Part shown: piece by piece, positions 17,685 through 27,301 of the stretch
How the letters are laid out: every line of letters begins with the position of its first letter
Position numbering within the stretch: position 1 is the first letter of the stretch
NCBI RefSeq assembly: GCF_014647435.1
Contig: NZ_BMPE01000009.1
Location: 1-64,000 of the forward strand
Direction: 5' to 3'
DNA: 64,000 bases
Origin: Deinococcus radiotolerans
GTDB taxonomy: Bacteria; Deinococcota; Deinococci; Deinococcales; Deinococcaceae
Program-made: the position numbers and the translations under genes
Notes under the pieces: generated by a model
Seen by the model: the letters and a program-made list of their open reading frames with translations, nothing else
What the model was told of the DNA's origin: nothing
The model's database searches: none

Positions 17685-20096
17685 ATGATCTTCAGAACTG
17701 CCCTCTTGGCTTTGACTCTCCTCCTGGCTCCAGGGGCCGCGGTGGCCGCTGGGTGTTCCGATCCGGGCAGGGACGGACCCGCGTTCATCGCGAATTCCTA
17801 TTTCCCTGGGGTGGCCAGCGCCAGCGCCCAGGGAAGGACAGTCACCATCGGCACGCTCCGCTCCGGTGGAGGCACGACCGCCATTGCGCCCGGGGATCAG
17901 ATCTTCCTGATTCAGATGCAGGATGCCGACATCAACGCGGCGGGCGGTAACCTCACGAACAGCAACGTCACCACGTACGGCGATGGCAGCACCGGACGGG
18001 GCTACACCGCGCTGAACAACGCGGGCCGATACGAGTTCGCGGTGGTGACGGCTGTGAACGGCACGACCCTCACGCTGCGTGATCCCCTTCAGTACAGTTA
18101 CCGGACCGAGCCCGCCGGTACCACGGCGCGGCGAAGCTTCCAGGTGATCCGGGTCCCGCAGCTGTCCAGTGTGACCCTGACCTCATCTGTCGCGCCGCCC
18201 GTCTGGAACGGTGAAACGGGCGGCGTCCTGGTGCTGGACGCGGCAGGCACCATCAATCTGAACGGACAGACGATCAGCGCCGACGCGGCCGGGTTCCGGG
18301 GCGGCGGGAGCTTTCTGGGTGGTTCGCTGACTGGACAGGGCGTCAGCGATTACGCCAATACCTACGTGACTACAAACTCGCGCGGGGCGATGAAGGGCGA
18401 AGGTGTCGCCGGCACACCCACGCTGGTTCGGGGCGCCACGGTGTCGAACGGTTACTCCGGGGTGTCGGCCGGTCTGGCCGCCAGTGACCTGGGGTACCCG
18501 AACGCCTTCGTGGTGGCCCGCGGCGCGCCCGGCAATGCTGGTGGGGGCGGCACGCAGCACAACGCGGGCGGCGGCGGGGGCGGTGGCGTCGGCATGGGCG
18601 GGAAAGGCGGGTACTCGTATGGCACGTACTCGACATCCAACTCGGGCTCCTGCCGGGTGCTGACCTCTGGCGGCACCACCTACTACTCCTGCGGCGGTGA
18701 CGGCTCGCGGGACGTGGGCGGCCTGGGCGGCGTGGGGATCACGCCGGACGCCACCCGACTGATTGTCGGTGGTGGGGGCGGCGCAGGGGACAGCAACAAC
18801 TCGTCCGATAATCCGGGGACCGCCCAGAACAGTGGGGGAACAGGCGGCGGCGCAGTCTTCATTCGAGCGCAGGCGTTAACAGGGACAGGGCTGATCAGCG
18901 CGAATGGTCAGGATGCGCAGTCCGCTGGACGCGACGCCGCCGGTGGGGGCGGAGCCGGCGGCGTGATTGCGCTGGCGCTCGGCGCCGGAACCGTGAATGC
19001 CTCTCTACAGGTTCGCGGCGGCGCGGGTGCCAACTCTGGCCTGCCGCTGCGGGGCGGTGAGACGCAGGGCACCGGTGGTGGCGGCGGCGGCGGCGCGGTT
19101 CTGCTGGCCACCGGGGTAAGTGTCAGCAGCGCCAACGTGACGGGAGGAGGAGCAGGCGTGAACACGCCCAACACGGGGATCAGCAACACCTACGGCTCAC
19201 AGGCAGGCGACGGCGGCAAGGGACAGCTGGTCTACGACAACGCTCAGGCCCCACTGCCCGGACAGTGCGTGCCCCTGCTCACCGTCGAGAAAAAGACCTC
19301 AACGCCGACCCGCTTCGTGAACAGTACGGTCGCCACGTACACCCTGACGGTCCGCAACGCGGCGGGTCGCAGCGCGGCGCAGAATGTCACGGTGCGGGAT
19401 CCGGCGCTGCCGCCCGCCTTCGCCTACGGCTCGACCAGCGCTGTTGACCTCCTGAACGGCGCGACCCGGACCGTGACAACCAATCCGGCCCCAGGGCAGA
19501 CCAGCCCGAGCTGGCCCACCTTCGTCCTGCCGGGCGGCAGCAGCGTCACGCTGACCTTCGACGCCACACTCACCAGTCCCGCCCCTGGCACCTACCAGAA
19601 CGCAGCGGACGCACTCTACCTGGATCCAGCCCGGACGACCACGACCGGAACTCTGACGGCCACCTACGATTCGGCCAGCAGCGCAGCGGAGGACATCACG
19701 GTGTACACGCTCCCCCAGGTGAACTTGGAGAAATGGGTGCGGAATGTGACCCGGACCGGCGCCTTCCAGAAGGTCAGCAGCGGCTACCCCGGTGACGTCG
19801 TGGAATATTGCATCAATTTCGTGAACGTGGGCGGGTACGCGGCTAATGGATTCACTTTGGTAGACAGCACCCCCGCAAACACCACCATTCAGCTCGGTGC
19901 CTACGGGGCCGGTCAGGGCGTCCGTCTGTCACCGACACCGGTGACGGGCACAAGCACCCAGTCCCCTACAGGAACAAACCTGACGTCCGCTGCGGATACC
20001 GATGCTGGAACGCTGGACGGCACAGGCCTGCGGTACGTCACGAATCTGGCGGTCGGAGCGAACGGGAGCGTCTGCTTCCAGGCGAAGATCAATTAA
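17685..20096 (+). CDS. Secreted glycine-rich DUF11 protein
   Basis: An 803-residue exported protein with a clear signal peptide (cleavage near AVAAG). Residues about 25-260 are a conserved N-terminal region. Residues about 275-530 contain many Gly-rich blocks (GGGGGGGVGMGGKGG, GTGGGGGGGAVLLATG) resembling PGRS-type polyglycine sheets. Two DUF11-like beta-sandwich domains follow: one starts LTVEKKTSTPTRFVN near 540 and the other VNLEKWVRNVTRTG near 680. DUF11 domains are common in bacterial surface proteins with tandem extracellular folds. There is no anchor or catalytic motif. The ATG has no good Shine-Dalgarno sequence. A strong terminator lies 26 bases past the stop, so the gene is monocistronic. 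Confidence 0.8.
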   Translation: MIFRTALLALTLLLAPGAAVAAGCSDPGRDGPAFIANSYFPGVASASAQGRTVTIGTLRSGGGTTAIAPGDQIFLIQMQDADINAAGGNLTNSNVTTYGDGSTGRGYTALNNAGRYEFAVVTAVNGTTLTLRDPLQYSYRTEPAGTTARRSFQVIRVPQLSSVTLTSSVAPPVWNGETGGVLVLDAAGTINLNGQTISADAAGFRGGGSFLGGSLTGQGVSDYANTYVTTNSRGAMKGEGVAGTPTLVRGATVSNGYSGVSAGLAASDLGYPNAFVVARGAPGNAGGGGTQHNAGGGGGGGVGMGGKGGYSYGTYSTSNSGSCRVLTSGGTTYYSCGGDGSRDVGGLGGVGITPDATRLIVGGGGGAGDSNNSSDNPGTAQNSGGTGGGAVFIRAQALTGTGLISANGQDAQSAGRDAAGGGGAGGVIALALGAGTVNASLQVRGGAGANSGLPLRGGETQGTGGGGGGGAVLLATGVSVSSANVTGGGAGVNTPNTGISNTYGSQAGDGGKGQLVYDNAQAPLPGQCVPLLTVEKKTSTPTRFVNSTVATYTLTVRNAAGRSAAQNVTVRDPALPPAFAYGSTSAVDLLNGATRTVTTNPAPGQTSPSWPTFVLPGGSSVTLTFDATLTSPAPGTYQNAADALYLDPARTTTTGTLTATYDSASSAAEDITVYTLPQVNLEKWVRNVTRTGAFQKVSSGYPGDVVEYCINFVNVGGYAANGFTLVDSTPANTTIQLGAYGAGQGVRLSPTPVTGTSTQSPTGTNLTSAADTDAGTLDGTGLRYVTNLAVGANGSVCFQAKIN

Positions 20097-20122
20097 GGAC
20101 CGCTCACGCAGGTGCAGGATGA

Positions 20123-20161
20123 GCAACCGGGAGAAGGCGCCACCTTCCCCCGGTTGCTTTT
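20123..20161 (+). terminator. Rho-independent terminator of the DUF11 gene
   Basis: A 15-base stem (GCAACCGGGAGAAGG pairing with CCTTCCCCCGGTTGC, one mismatch) with a 5-base loop is followed directly by TTTT. It lies 26 bases after the stop codon at 20096. Confidence 0.85.
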
Positions 20162-20665
20162 GAGACCGTGCACGCAGAGGAGATCGCGTGGTTCACCGCG
20201 CAGCGACGGATCATCTCCGGAGCGTGACCCCTGCCAGTAGCCAACCGCCTCTCGCACCTTGCAGACCGCTCAGGGATCTGCCCACTGAGATGCCTGCCGG
20301 GCGCGGTTCACGCCCCTGCTCCTTGCCGTCAGGCCACGCTTGTCGCCTCTCCTGTGCAGGCTGCCCGTGCCCATCCCGCTTCTGCGCCCCAAGTGGTCAG
20401 GCCGCGTCTTCCGAGGGAGCGAAGTGCAGACCGACCATCTCGACCGGACGTCCACTCAAACCGGAGCAGTCGCGCCGTGTAGGAGGTCGGTGAAGCGGAC
20501 CGGCAGGCGAAAGCAGTTGTCCGAGCGTCAGCTGTTCTGAGGCGCGGCGTACGTAAGCCCGAAGTGATTGCCTTGGCGGGTCACCGCGCCCCACTCGGTT
20601 ACGCTTCATTCCTGCAAGGATCGAGAATACGACCTGTCCGGCGTCATCCGGTTCGCCCGACGGCT
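20162..20665. other. Intergenic region, no gene recognised
   Basis: Between the terminator and the stop codon of the convergent methyltransferase gene. Several open frames of 60-100 codons exist on both strands, but they overlap each other, lack ribosome-binding sites and show no recognisable motif. Confidence 0.4.
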
Positions 20666-21484
20666 CTACCGCGTGGCGCTGACCAGCACAGCCTGCATCC
20701 ATCCCTGGAGGGGTCCCGGACCGAAACGGCGAGTCAGGGCGGCGGTGGCCGCGTCTGTGGCCTCAACCAGGCAGCCGGGACCGCGCGCCTCTATCTCGCC
20801 TCGCAGGGGCGTGCCCTGACAGAAGGCCACGGCTGGCCAGCGTGGCGAGTCCGCGTGACTGGATTCGCTTACGGTGACGAATTCAGGTTCTCGCTCGAAC
20901 CCTCCCCCCGCCAGGTCCCGGGCGATGATGGCCAGGTCGTGGTAACCGTGCGGGACGCGCGCCATGAACTGCGGTGGGTCCTCAGGGAAGACGTCGTTCA
21001 TGGCCTGCTGGACCTCGTGCGCGAACTCGTTGCGCTCCAGACGGTCCCAGACGGAGAACAGCAGCTGCCCGCCTGGCCGCAGGACCCGGCGCGCCTCGGC
21101 GAAGGCCCTGGCCCGGTCGGGGAAGAACATCACGCCGAACTGGCAGACGACGAGGTCGAACGTGGCGTCCGGGAAGGGCAGGTGCTGCGCGTCGGCCTGC
21201 GCCCACTCGACTGGCCGCGGTGTTCCCGTGGCGGCGGCCTGATCGAGCATGGGCCGGTGCAGGTCCGTGGCCACGATGGAGACATGGGCGGGCAGGTCCC
21301 GCGCGAGCCGCCGGGTGAGGACCCCTGTGCCCGCCGCCACCTCCAGAACCCGGGTGGGTGCCCGGGCCACCACGCGCGCGGCGAGGACAGCGGCGTACGG
21401 CTCAAAGATCAGGGGCACCATGTACTGCTCGTAGAGCTGCGGGACGGAACCGTCGAAGCGGCTGTCGTGGCGTGCAGAATCCAT
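20666..21484 (-). CDS. Class I SAM-dependent methyltransferase
   Basis: A 272-residue cytoplasmic enzyme. The ATG at 21484 is preferred because GGAAAGGA lies about ten bases upstream; the frame continues further up without homology. Motif I is VLEVAAGTGVLTRRLA at about residues 45-60. The later motifs are VATDLHRPMLDQA, WAQADAQHLPFPDATFDLVVCQFGVMF (split here as WAQADAQHLPFPD and FDLVVCQFGVMF) and RRVLRPGGQLLFSVWD. This is the UbiE/Methyltransf_11 pattern. The substrate cannot be deduced. The gene stands alone, with nearly 500 bases of non-coding DNA on each side, and nothing in its context suggests a pathway. Confidence 0.85.
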   Translation of the reverse strand: MDSARHDSRFDGSVPQLYEQYMVPLIFEPYAAVLAARVVARAPTRVLEVAAGTGVLTRRLARDLPAHVSIVATDLHRPMLDQAAATGTPRPVEWAQADAQHLPFPDATFDLVVCQFGVMFFPDRARAFAEARRVLRPGGQLLFSVWDRLERNEFAHEVQQAMNDVFPEDPPQFMARVPHGYHDLAIIARDLAGGGFEREPEFVTVSESSHADSPRWPAVAFCQGTPLRGEIEARGPGCLVEATDAATAALTRRFGPGPLQGWMQAVLVSATR

Positions 21485-21955
21485 GTGGCCATCCTTTCCC
21501 GTCGGTGCGGCGCACGGCCGTTCAGGGGGCGGGACCCAGTGGGCGGCGGACCCCCGGGCCAGGGACAGGCGCGGTATCCGCACCCCCAGCGTACTCCCGG
21601 GCGTCACCTGCTCCTGCTGCCTTTCAAATGCTTCAACCGAAGAGTGCTGGACGCGCGTCGTCAGGGATCTAAGTGGGCGGTGGGGGCACTGAGGGCCTTC
21701 TCCCAGTTGACTGGGGCGCACCGCTGCGCCTCCATCTTTCCGCTGTTCTCGGGCGGTGTGCAGTGGGAGCTGAGGTGTCCCTCAGCCGCTGCGCTGCCCA
21801 TCCGGTGGGCGCGCCGGGGTCGTCGTCGGCTGGTGCCTCCAGCAGCGGCAGGCTCAACCGGTCCCCGACCCGCGACCGCACCAGCTTGCTCCAGAGGCAC
21901 TGAAGGCGCCTTCAGTCAGCACGGTCTGGCCGTCACCTGGTTGAGGCCTGCCCTG
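21485..21955. other. Intergenic region, no gene recognised
   Basis: About 470 bases between the methyltransferase start and the stop codon of the histidine kinase. Open frames of 60-80 codons on both strands show only the composition expected of G+C-rich non-coding DNA. I see no promoter that stands out. Confidence 0.4.
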
Positions 21956-24900
21956 TCATTCCAGCGCGGCAGGCAGGGTGAAGTGAAAGGCGCTGCCCTG
22001 ACCGGGCTCCGAGGTCGCCCAGACGCGTCCCCCGTGATGCTCGGCAATCTTGCGGACAATGGCCAGGCCCATGCCGTTGCCCTCGAACTGATCTCGCAGG
22101 TGGAGTCTCTGGAACATCTGGAACATCCGCTCGGCGTACTCGGGTTCGAATCCAATGCCGTTGTCCTGCACCGTGACGTGCCATCCCGGCCCGTCCCGCT
22201 CGGCGGTCACGTGAATGGCCGGGGGGACGTTCGCCCGCCGGAACTTGATGGCGTTCCCGATCAGGTTCTGGAACAGCTGCGTGAGTTCCGAGCGGTCACC
22301 CGTCACGCGCGGCAGCTCGTCCTGCGTCACCACGGCGCCACTCTCCGCTGCCGCTGCATGCAGGCGCGCCAGCGCCTCGTCCAGCGGCGCGCCGAGCGGC
22401 AGGGTCACGTGCGGTTCGCGGACCGCGTTCAGGCGGGAGAAGACCAGCAGGTCGTCAATCAGGACCTTCATGCGCTGGGCCCCCTGCGTGACCAGATTCA
22501 GGTACGTGCGGCCCCGCTCGTCCAGGTTCTGGCTGTAGCGCCGCTGGACCAGTTCCGAGAAGCTGGTGATGGTCCGCAGGGGCTCCTGAAGGTCATGACT
22601 GGCGACGTAGGCGAACTTCTCGAGCTCGGCGTTGCTGCGCTCCAGTTCCTGCGTGCGGTCTTTCAGCGCCTGGGCGCTCTCGGCGCCTTCCAGCGCCAGG
22701 CTCAGGCTGCGCGCCACAGTGTCCAGGACGCCCTTGTCGGTAAGTGTCCACTCGCGCGTCTCGAACAGGCCAACGCCCACCATGCCGTGCATGTGCCCGT
22801 TCACGCGGATGGGCAGCATGGCCGCCGCCTGGACGTGCGTCACCACCGCCTCGTCCGTGTCCGCCCCCTGGGCGTAGCGGTCCTGGAACACCGACTGCTC
22901 GGTGGTCCAGCACTGATCCAGGGTCAGTGCCGCGCCGCGTGGCAGGCCGGCGTCCACCACCAGTTGCAGCTCCGGGTGCCCGAGCGAGCCCACCTGGGAG
23001 CGGTTGATCCAGAGGCCCCCCTCGGGCTGCCAGTACAGGGTGTAGCCGTCCGGGAGGAGCGACATGAGGATCTCCTGCGCCCGGCGGACCAGGGTGAGCG
23101 GGTCCACATCAAGCGCCAGGTCCCGCGTCAGCAGCGCGAACGCTTCGAGGGCCCTGGACCGGGCCGCCACCGTGTCGCGCTGCACCTCGATCTGCTGGGT
23201 GCGCGCGGCGCGCTCCAGCGCCAGACTGAACCCGCGGCCGACGGCGCTGAACAGGGCTCTGTCCCGGTCGGCCCACGCGGTCGTGCCGGTCCGGCCGATC
23301 GAGAGGATGCCCTGGACCGCGTCGTCCACCAGGAGGGGGTACGCGCCGACCGCGGTGTAGACCTCCGTGCGGTCAATGCGTTCCCGGGTGGCGTCCCAGG
23401 CGTCGGTGAAGGACGCGGTCCGCGCGTCGAGCGTCCGGGTGATCATGGGTGTGCTGGCAGGCAGGCCCGCCCGTAACGCGCTCAGGACGTCACCGGTCAG
23501 GTCGTCGGTCCACGCCCGCAGCTTCCAGAGGTCGCCTTCCGGTTCGTAGTACCCGATGGTGTCGTGCGGGAATCGCGTGCGCAGAACCGCGAGGGCCTGC
23601 CGGGCCAGGGTGAGGACGTCCGTTTCGGTCCCCACAGCTTCTGTGAAGGCGGTGAAGGCGTCCAGGGACGCGGCCTGAGCTTCGAGTTCCCGGGTGCGTT
23701 CCTGCACGCGGCGTTCCAGCTGGGCGTGACTGTGCTGCAACTGCCCGTACAGCTTGGCGTTGTCGAGGGCCACGGCCGTCTGGGCCGCCAGGCCAACGGC
23801 CAGCTGCTCGGAGCGGTCACTGAACACGCCCGGCGTGGCGTGGCCGAACGTCAGGCGGCCCAATAGCTCCCCGGAACGGGACCGGACGGGCACGGTGAGG
23901 TAACTGCGGACCGGGAGGTCGCCGTCCGGTCTGCTGTGGTCGGGCGCGCTGCGGCTGTCGCGGGCGTCCCCGGTGAGATCGGCCACGTGAATCACGCCTT
24001 CAGCCGGGAATGTCGGCCCGAACTCGGCAGTGCGCGGGATGGGGAAGGCGGAGAGGGCCCCGCGCGGTACGCCCGAGTGGGCGGAGAGGATCTCGCGGTC
24101 CTGCCGGTCGTTCACGGTGGTGTAGGAGAACGTGCCGAACTGCGCGCCGGTCAGGTTCACGCCCGCGTCGATGACGGCCTGCATGAGCTGACCGAGGTTC
24201 AGTTCGGCCGACACGACCTCATGAACGCCACTGAGTGTTCTGAGCGTGTCGGCCTGCTCGCCCAGCAGGGCGGCGCTCCGCTCGCGGGTGAACAGCAGTT
24301 GCGTGAGGCGCACGGCCACGGTCAGCACCTGCTCCTCATCGGCACTGAGCGGGCGCACCTCCCGGCCGTACACGCCGATGACTCCCTGCACAGCGCCGTT
24401 GGGGCCGAACACCGGTCGCGTGTGCACCGCGCGTAGACCCCGAGGGGCCGCCCAGTCCTGATGCGCGGCCCAGACCTCATCGTCAGGCTGATCGGTGGCG
24501 GTGACCGGCGTGCCGAGCAGCGCTGCGGCCTCCCACCCACTCGGTTCAGCCTGGAGGCCCAGAGGCTCCCCCGGTGAGGGGGTGATCAGGTGCAGGTGGC
24601 CCGCGTCCACGCGCAGGATCCGGCAGCTGAGGTCACCGGTGTGGTCCTCGATCAACCGGGCGAGCTCCCCGAGGAGGACCGGCGTGGGCGTGTCCGTGAC
24701 CACACGCTCAAGCAGCTCGGCCTGCCGGGTCAGGAGGCTCTGCTGCCGCTGGCGCTGCGTGATGTCCCGGGACACGGCCAGCAGGCGGCGCACCTGCCCG
24801 TCCGGGGCGTGGACCGGACTGACCGTCACCTCCCAGTGCCGCAGCCGACCTTTCATCGTGCGGGCCGGTCCTTCAAAGGAGGCGGTGCGGCCTGCGCGCG

Positions 24901-25483
24901 CGCCCTGAACCGCCCGCTCCACCACGGCGCGCAGGTCCCCCTCCCAGAAGCTGGGCCAGTAGGCCAGCCGGCAGGTGGTGAAGTCATCCACCTCCATCAC
25001 GCTCATCCCACCGGCGTTCATGCTGAGCAGCTGCCCCTCGAGGTCGAGCACCTTGATGCAGTCACTGCTGCCATCGACGATCATCTGCAACTGCGTCAGG
25101 TCCGCCGTCTCCGCTGCGTCCGGGGCGGGCTGGATGTCCACGCCCGCCACCAGCCACCCCTGCTGCCCCTCCGCGTCCATCAGGGCCAGGCCGCGCATCT
25201 GAAACCACCGGTACTGGCCGTCATGCCTGCGCAGTCGCAGTCTCCTCGGCTGGTCCATGTCCCCCTGACGCAACTGGGCGCGGTCCTCCGGATACGTGGC
25301 TGCGATCAGCTGCCCCTGACGCAGATCGTCCAGGGACAGGCCGAGGTAGTCCTGAAGGGCCGCGTTGGCCGTCACGAGCTCCCCGCCGAGGGTCACCGTC
25401 CACGTGGGATGGGGAGAGGTGGTGGGCACGCTGGCCAGATACGCCAGTGCGTGAGCAGCTGCACTGTGGTGCGGGACGGACAC
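21956..25483 (-). CDS. Multi-GAF/PAS sensor histidine kinase
   Basis: A 1175-residue, apparently soluble sensor kinase with no membrane segment. Two N-terminal PAS-like domains (residues about 20-125 and 130-255; DCIKVLDLEGQLLSMN and VSPVHAPDG mark the second) are followed by three or four GAF-like domains to about residue 930. The kinase core begins at FAYVASHDLQEPLRT, with the phosphate-accepting His near 963. The N box QNLIGNAIKFR and the G boxes DNGIGFEP and GNGMGLAIVRKI are intact. This is the family related to phytochrome-type kinases, but no chromophore Cys or His motif is evident. No response regulator is adjacent. The GTG start has TACAAT exactly six bases upstream, suggesting a leaderless transcript. 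Part of its C-terminus is echoed in the decayed kinase at 59857-60136. Confidence 0.9.
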   Translation of the reverse strand: MSVPHHSAAAHALAYLASVPTTSPHPTWTVTLGGELVTANAALQDYLGLSLDDLRQGQLIAATYPEDRAQLRQGDMDQPRRLRLRRHDGQYRWFQMRGLALMDAEGQQGWLVAGVDIQPAPDAAETADLTQLQMIVDGSSDCIKVLDLEGQLLSMNAGGMSVMEVDDFTTCRLAYWPSFWEGDLRAVVERAVQGARAGRTASFEGPARTMKGRLRHWEVTVSPVHAPDGQVRRLLAVSRDITQRQRQQSLLTRQAELLERVVTDTPTPVLLGELARLIEDHTGDLSCRILRVDAGHLHLITPSPGEPLGLQAEPSGWEAAALLGTPVTATDQPDDEVWAAHQDWAAPRGLRAVHTRPVFGPNGAVQGVIGVYGREVRPLSADEEQVLTVAVRLTQLLFTRERSAALLGEQADTLRTLSGVHEVVSAELNLGQLMQAVIDAGVNLTGAQFGTFSYTTVNDRQDREILSAHSGVPRGALSAFPIPRTAEFGPTFPAEGVIHVADLTGDARDSRSAPDHSRPDGDLPVRSYLTVPVRSRSGELLGRLTFGHATPGVFSDRSEQLAVGLAAQTAVALDNAKLYGQLQHSHAQLERRVQERTRELEAQAASLDAFTAFTEAVGTETDVLTLARQALAVLRTRFPHDTIGYYEPEGDLWKLRAWTDDLTGDVLSALRAGLPASTPMITRTLDARTASFTDAWDATRERIDRTEVYTAVGAYPLLVDDAVQGILSIGRTGTTAWADRDRALFSAVGRGFSLALERAARTQQIEVQRDTVAARSRALEAFALLTRDLALDVDPLTLVRRAQEILMSLLPDGYTLYWQPEGGLWINRSQVGSLGHPELQLVVDAGLPRGAALTLDQCWTTEQSVFQDRYAQGADTDEAVVTHVQAAAMLPIRVNGHMHGMVGVGLFETREWTLTDKGVLDTVARSLSLALEGAESAQALKDRTQELERSNAELEKFAYVASHDLQEPLRTITSFSELVQRRYSQNLDERGRTYLNLVTQGAQRMKVLIDDLLVFSRLNAVREPHVTLPLGAPLDEALARLHAAAAESGAVVTQDELPRVTGDRSELTQLFQNLIGNAIKFRRANVPPAIHVTAERDGPGWHVTVQDNGIGFEPEYAERMFQMFQRLHLRDQFEGNGMGLAIVRKIAEHHGGRVWATSEPGQGSAFHFTLPAALE

Positions 25484-25489
25484 GACGTC

Positions 25490-25495
25490 ATTGTA
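25490..25495 (-). promoter_or_regulatory. -10 hexamer for a leaderless kinase transcript
   Basis: On the minus strand TACAAT lies six bases before the GTG at 25483, so transcription would begin at or next to the start codon. No convincing -35 was seen. Confidence 0.5.
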
Positions 25496-25595
25496 GAGGC
25501 CCCCGCCCCACCAACTGGAATCTGCTGATCAGAACGCGTGCGGGGCCAGCCGCGCCGGACAGATCGGGCTGCCGGGTAAACGGTGCTGTTCCGGG

Positions 25596-26819
25596 TCAGG
25601 CAGGCTCAGCCAGCGCTTCGGCAGGCCGGGCGAACTGTTGACTGGGTCCGAACGTTTCGGTCATGCGCCGCGAGACCGGCACGCCCAGTTCATCCAGAAT
25701 GCCCTTCAGGGTGGAGACGAACCCGGCCGGACCGCAGAAGTAGACGTCGGCGCCTTCAGGCAGGGCGGGCCTCAGCGTGTCCGTGCTGATCAGGCCGACC
25801 TGCTCGGCATGCTGGCGGTCCGGTCCTGCGGACTGCGCGTCGGCGTAGAACACCAGGGTCCGCAGTTGAGGGTGCTGCGCCGCCAGCGCTCCGACCTCGG
25901 CGCGGAACGCGTGGACGGAGCGGTTGAGTGCCGCGTGGATGAACATGACCGGTCGTTCCGGGGTTTCGGTCAGGACGGTGTGAAGCATCGAGAGGAGCGG
26001 CGTGACGCCCACGCCCCCGCTGATCAGCACGGCGGGCCGCTCACTGGGCCGGAGGGTGAAGTCACCAGCTGGGACGTGCACGAGCAGTTCGTCACCCTCC
26101 AGGGTGTGGTCATGCAGGAACGTGGAAACGGCGCCGCCGGGTTCGCGCTTGACGGCGATGCGGTACTGCCGCGTGGTGGGTGCCTGGGTGAGGCTGTACT
26201 GGCGGATGTGCCAGTGAGTGTCGCCTGGGACGTTCACCTTAACGCTGACGTACTGCCCGGCGAGGTAAGTAGGGAGGGGCTCGCCGCCGGGCCGTTCGAG
26301 GACGAAGGACGTGATGAGGCTGCTTTCTCTGGTCTTGCGCACGATCCGCAGGGGGGTGAAGTCGGTCCAGCCGCCGTCCTGCGCGGCGCCTGCGCGGTAC
26401 AGGCGGCGTTCGGTGCCGCTCATCAGGGCGGCCAGGTCGTGGTACGCGGCGGCCCAGGCGCCCAAGATGTCTGGCGTGGCGGCCTCGCCGAGCACCTCGG
26501 CGATGGCGGCCAGCAGGTGCTCGCCGACCACCGCGTACTGTTCCGGCTGCACTTCCAGCGAGACATGTTTGTGGGCGATGCGGCGGATCATCGGTTCGAG
26601 CGTGTCGGGTCGGTCGATGTGCTCGGCGTACGCGAGGACGGACGCGGCGAGACTGCGGGCCTGCTGCCCAGTCTGTTGGTTGGCTGGATTGAAGATGTTC
26701 AGGAGTTCAGGGTGTGCGGTGAAGAGCCGGGCGTAGAAGGTGCGCGTGATGGTGTCGCCGTGCGCCTGAAGGGCGGGGACGGTGGCGCGGATGATGGTTT
26801 TCTGCGTGGGGGTCAGCAT
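25596..26819 (-). CDS. hmp: Flavohaemoglobin, nitric oxide dioxygenase
   Basis: A 407-residue cytoplasmic enzyme that uses O2 and NAD(P)H to oxidise nitric oxide to nitrate. The N-terminal globin (1-140) has the haem-pocket residues at the same positions as the E. coli enzyme: Tyr29, proximal His85, Tyr95 and Glu137. The FAD-binding domain follows, with RQYSLT at 206-211, and then the NAD-binding domain with GGVGVTPLLSML. The C-terminal FGPSQ is the family signature. The start codon overlaps the end of the upstream truncated-globin gene by 7 bases, so the two are co-transcribed and probably translationally coupled. Expression is likely controlled by the divergent Rrf2 regulator through the operators at 27242-27311. 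Confidence 0.95.
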   Translation of the reverse strand: MLTPTQKTIIRATVPALQAHGDTITRTFYARLFTAHPELLNIFNPANQQTGQQARSLAASVLAYAEHIDRPDTLEPMIRRIAHKHVSLEVQPEQYAVVGEHLLAAIAEVLGEAATPDILGAWAAAYHDLAALMSGTERRLYRAGAAQDGGWTDFTPLRIVRKTRESSLITSFVLERPGGEPLPTYLAGQYVSVKVNVPGDTHWHIRQYSLTQAPTTRQYRIAVKREPGGAVSTFLHDHTLEGDELLVHVPAGDFTLRPSERPAVLISGGVGVTPLLSMLHTVLTETPERPVMFIHAALNRSVHAFRAEVGALAAQHPQLRTLVFYADAQSAGPDRQHAEQVGLISTDTLRPALPEGADVYFCGPAGFVSTLKGILDELGVPVSRRMTETFGPSQQFARPAEALAEPA

Positions 26820-27229
26820 GTGGGGTCCTTTCCGGGTGGTGTCTGGGCGAAGCGCTCAATGGTGGGGCGCATCCGCTGCGCGAGGGCCATGAGGGCCTGC
26901 GCTTCGGGGGCGGGGAGGTCGTCGGTCACGGTCGTTTCCCAGAGGTGCAGCCAGCGGTCAAAGTGCGCGCGGTCAAGGCCGAGGCCCTGGTGGGCCGGGC
27001 CGGGTTGCCCGCGGTAGGCACTGGGGCCGTGCGTGACGGCGCGCCAGAAGCCTTCGAGGCGCGCGATGTGAACGGGCCAGCCGGCGTGAGGGTAGGGGCC
27101 GAGTGTGGCGTGGAAGATGGGGGAGAGCAGGGGGTCGGTCATGACGCGGGCGTAGAAGTGCCAGAGGAGGCGGCGCAGGCGGACCTCGCCAATCTGTGTG
27201 AAGAGGGCGTCGTGGTGGGCCTGGGTCAT
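26813..27229 (-). CDS. Group III-like truncated haemoglobin
   Basis: A 138-residue small globin. The pattern FYARVMTDPLLSPIF followed by HIARLEGFWRAVTHG and then HFDRWLHLWETTV fits the group III truncated haemoglobin family, whose members bind O2 or NO and are often co-regulated with nitrosative-stress genes. It is the first gene of a two-gene operon with the flavohaemoglobin, overlapping it by 7 bases. Pairing of a single-domain globin with hmp under an Rrf2-type regulator points to a role in NO sensing, delivery or detoxification; the exact chemistry cannot be read from sequence. The ATG has only a weak ribosome-binding site (GGTTCAGG). Confidence 0.88.
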   Translation of the reverse strand: MTQAHHDALFTQIGEVRLRRLLWHFYARVMTDPLLSPIFHATLGPYPHAGWPVHIARLEGFWRAVTHGPSAYRGQPGPAHQGLGLDRAHFDRWLHLWETTVTDDLPAPEAQALMALAQRMRPTIERFAQTPPGKDPTC

Positions 27230-27241
27230 CCTGAACCTCTA

Positions 27242-27265
27242 AAAGTGGATAAGTTTATCCGCTTT
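27242..27265. promoter_or_regulatory. Operator 1 of the globin/Rrf2 divergon
   Basis: A 24-base dyad with 11-base arms AAAGTGGATAA and TTATCCGCTTT (one mismatch in the symmetry) around GT. It lies just downstream of the predicted start of the globin transcript and touches the -35 of the rrf2-type promoter, well placed to block both. Confidence 0.7.
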
Positions 27266-27292
27266 GACGTTCAGGCTAGATCGACTTAAACT
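27264..27292 (+). promoter_or_regulatory. Promoter of the Rrf2 regulator gene
   Basis: TTGACG (27264-27269) and TAAACT (27287-27292) are separated by 17 bases, a good sigma-70-type promoter. The -10 overlaps operator 2 and the -35 touches operator 1, implying autoregulation. Confidence 0.7.
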
Positions 27293-27301
27293 GGATGTCA
27301 A
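27273..27301 (-). promoter_or_regulatory. Promoter of the truncated globin/hmp operon
   Basis: On the minus strand a consensus TTGACA (27301-27296) is separated by 17 bases from TAGCCT (27278-27273). The -35 lies inside operator 2, and operator 1 covers the first transcribed bases. Confidence 0.7.

Noticed and set aside
20397..20702. 101-codon minus-strand gene below the methyltransferase
   Set aside because: It overlaps the end of the methyltransferase gene in another frame and has no ribosome-binding site or domain-like pattern.
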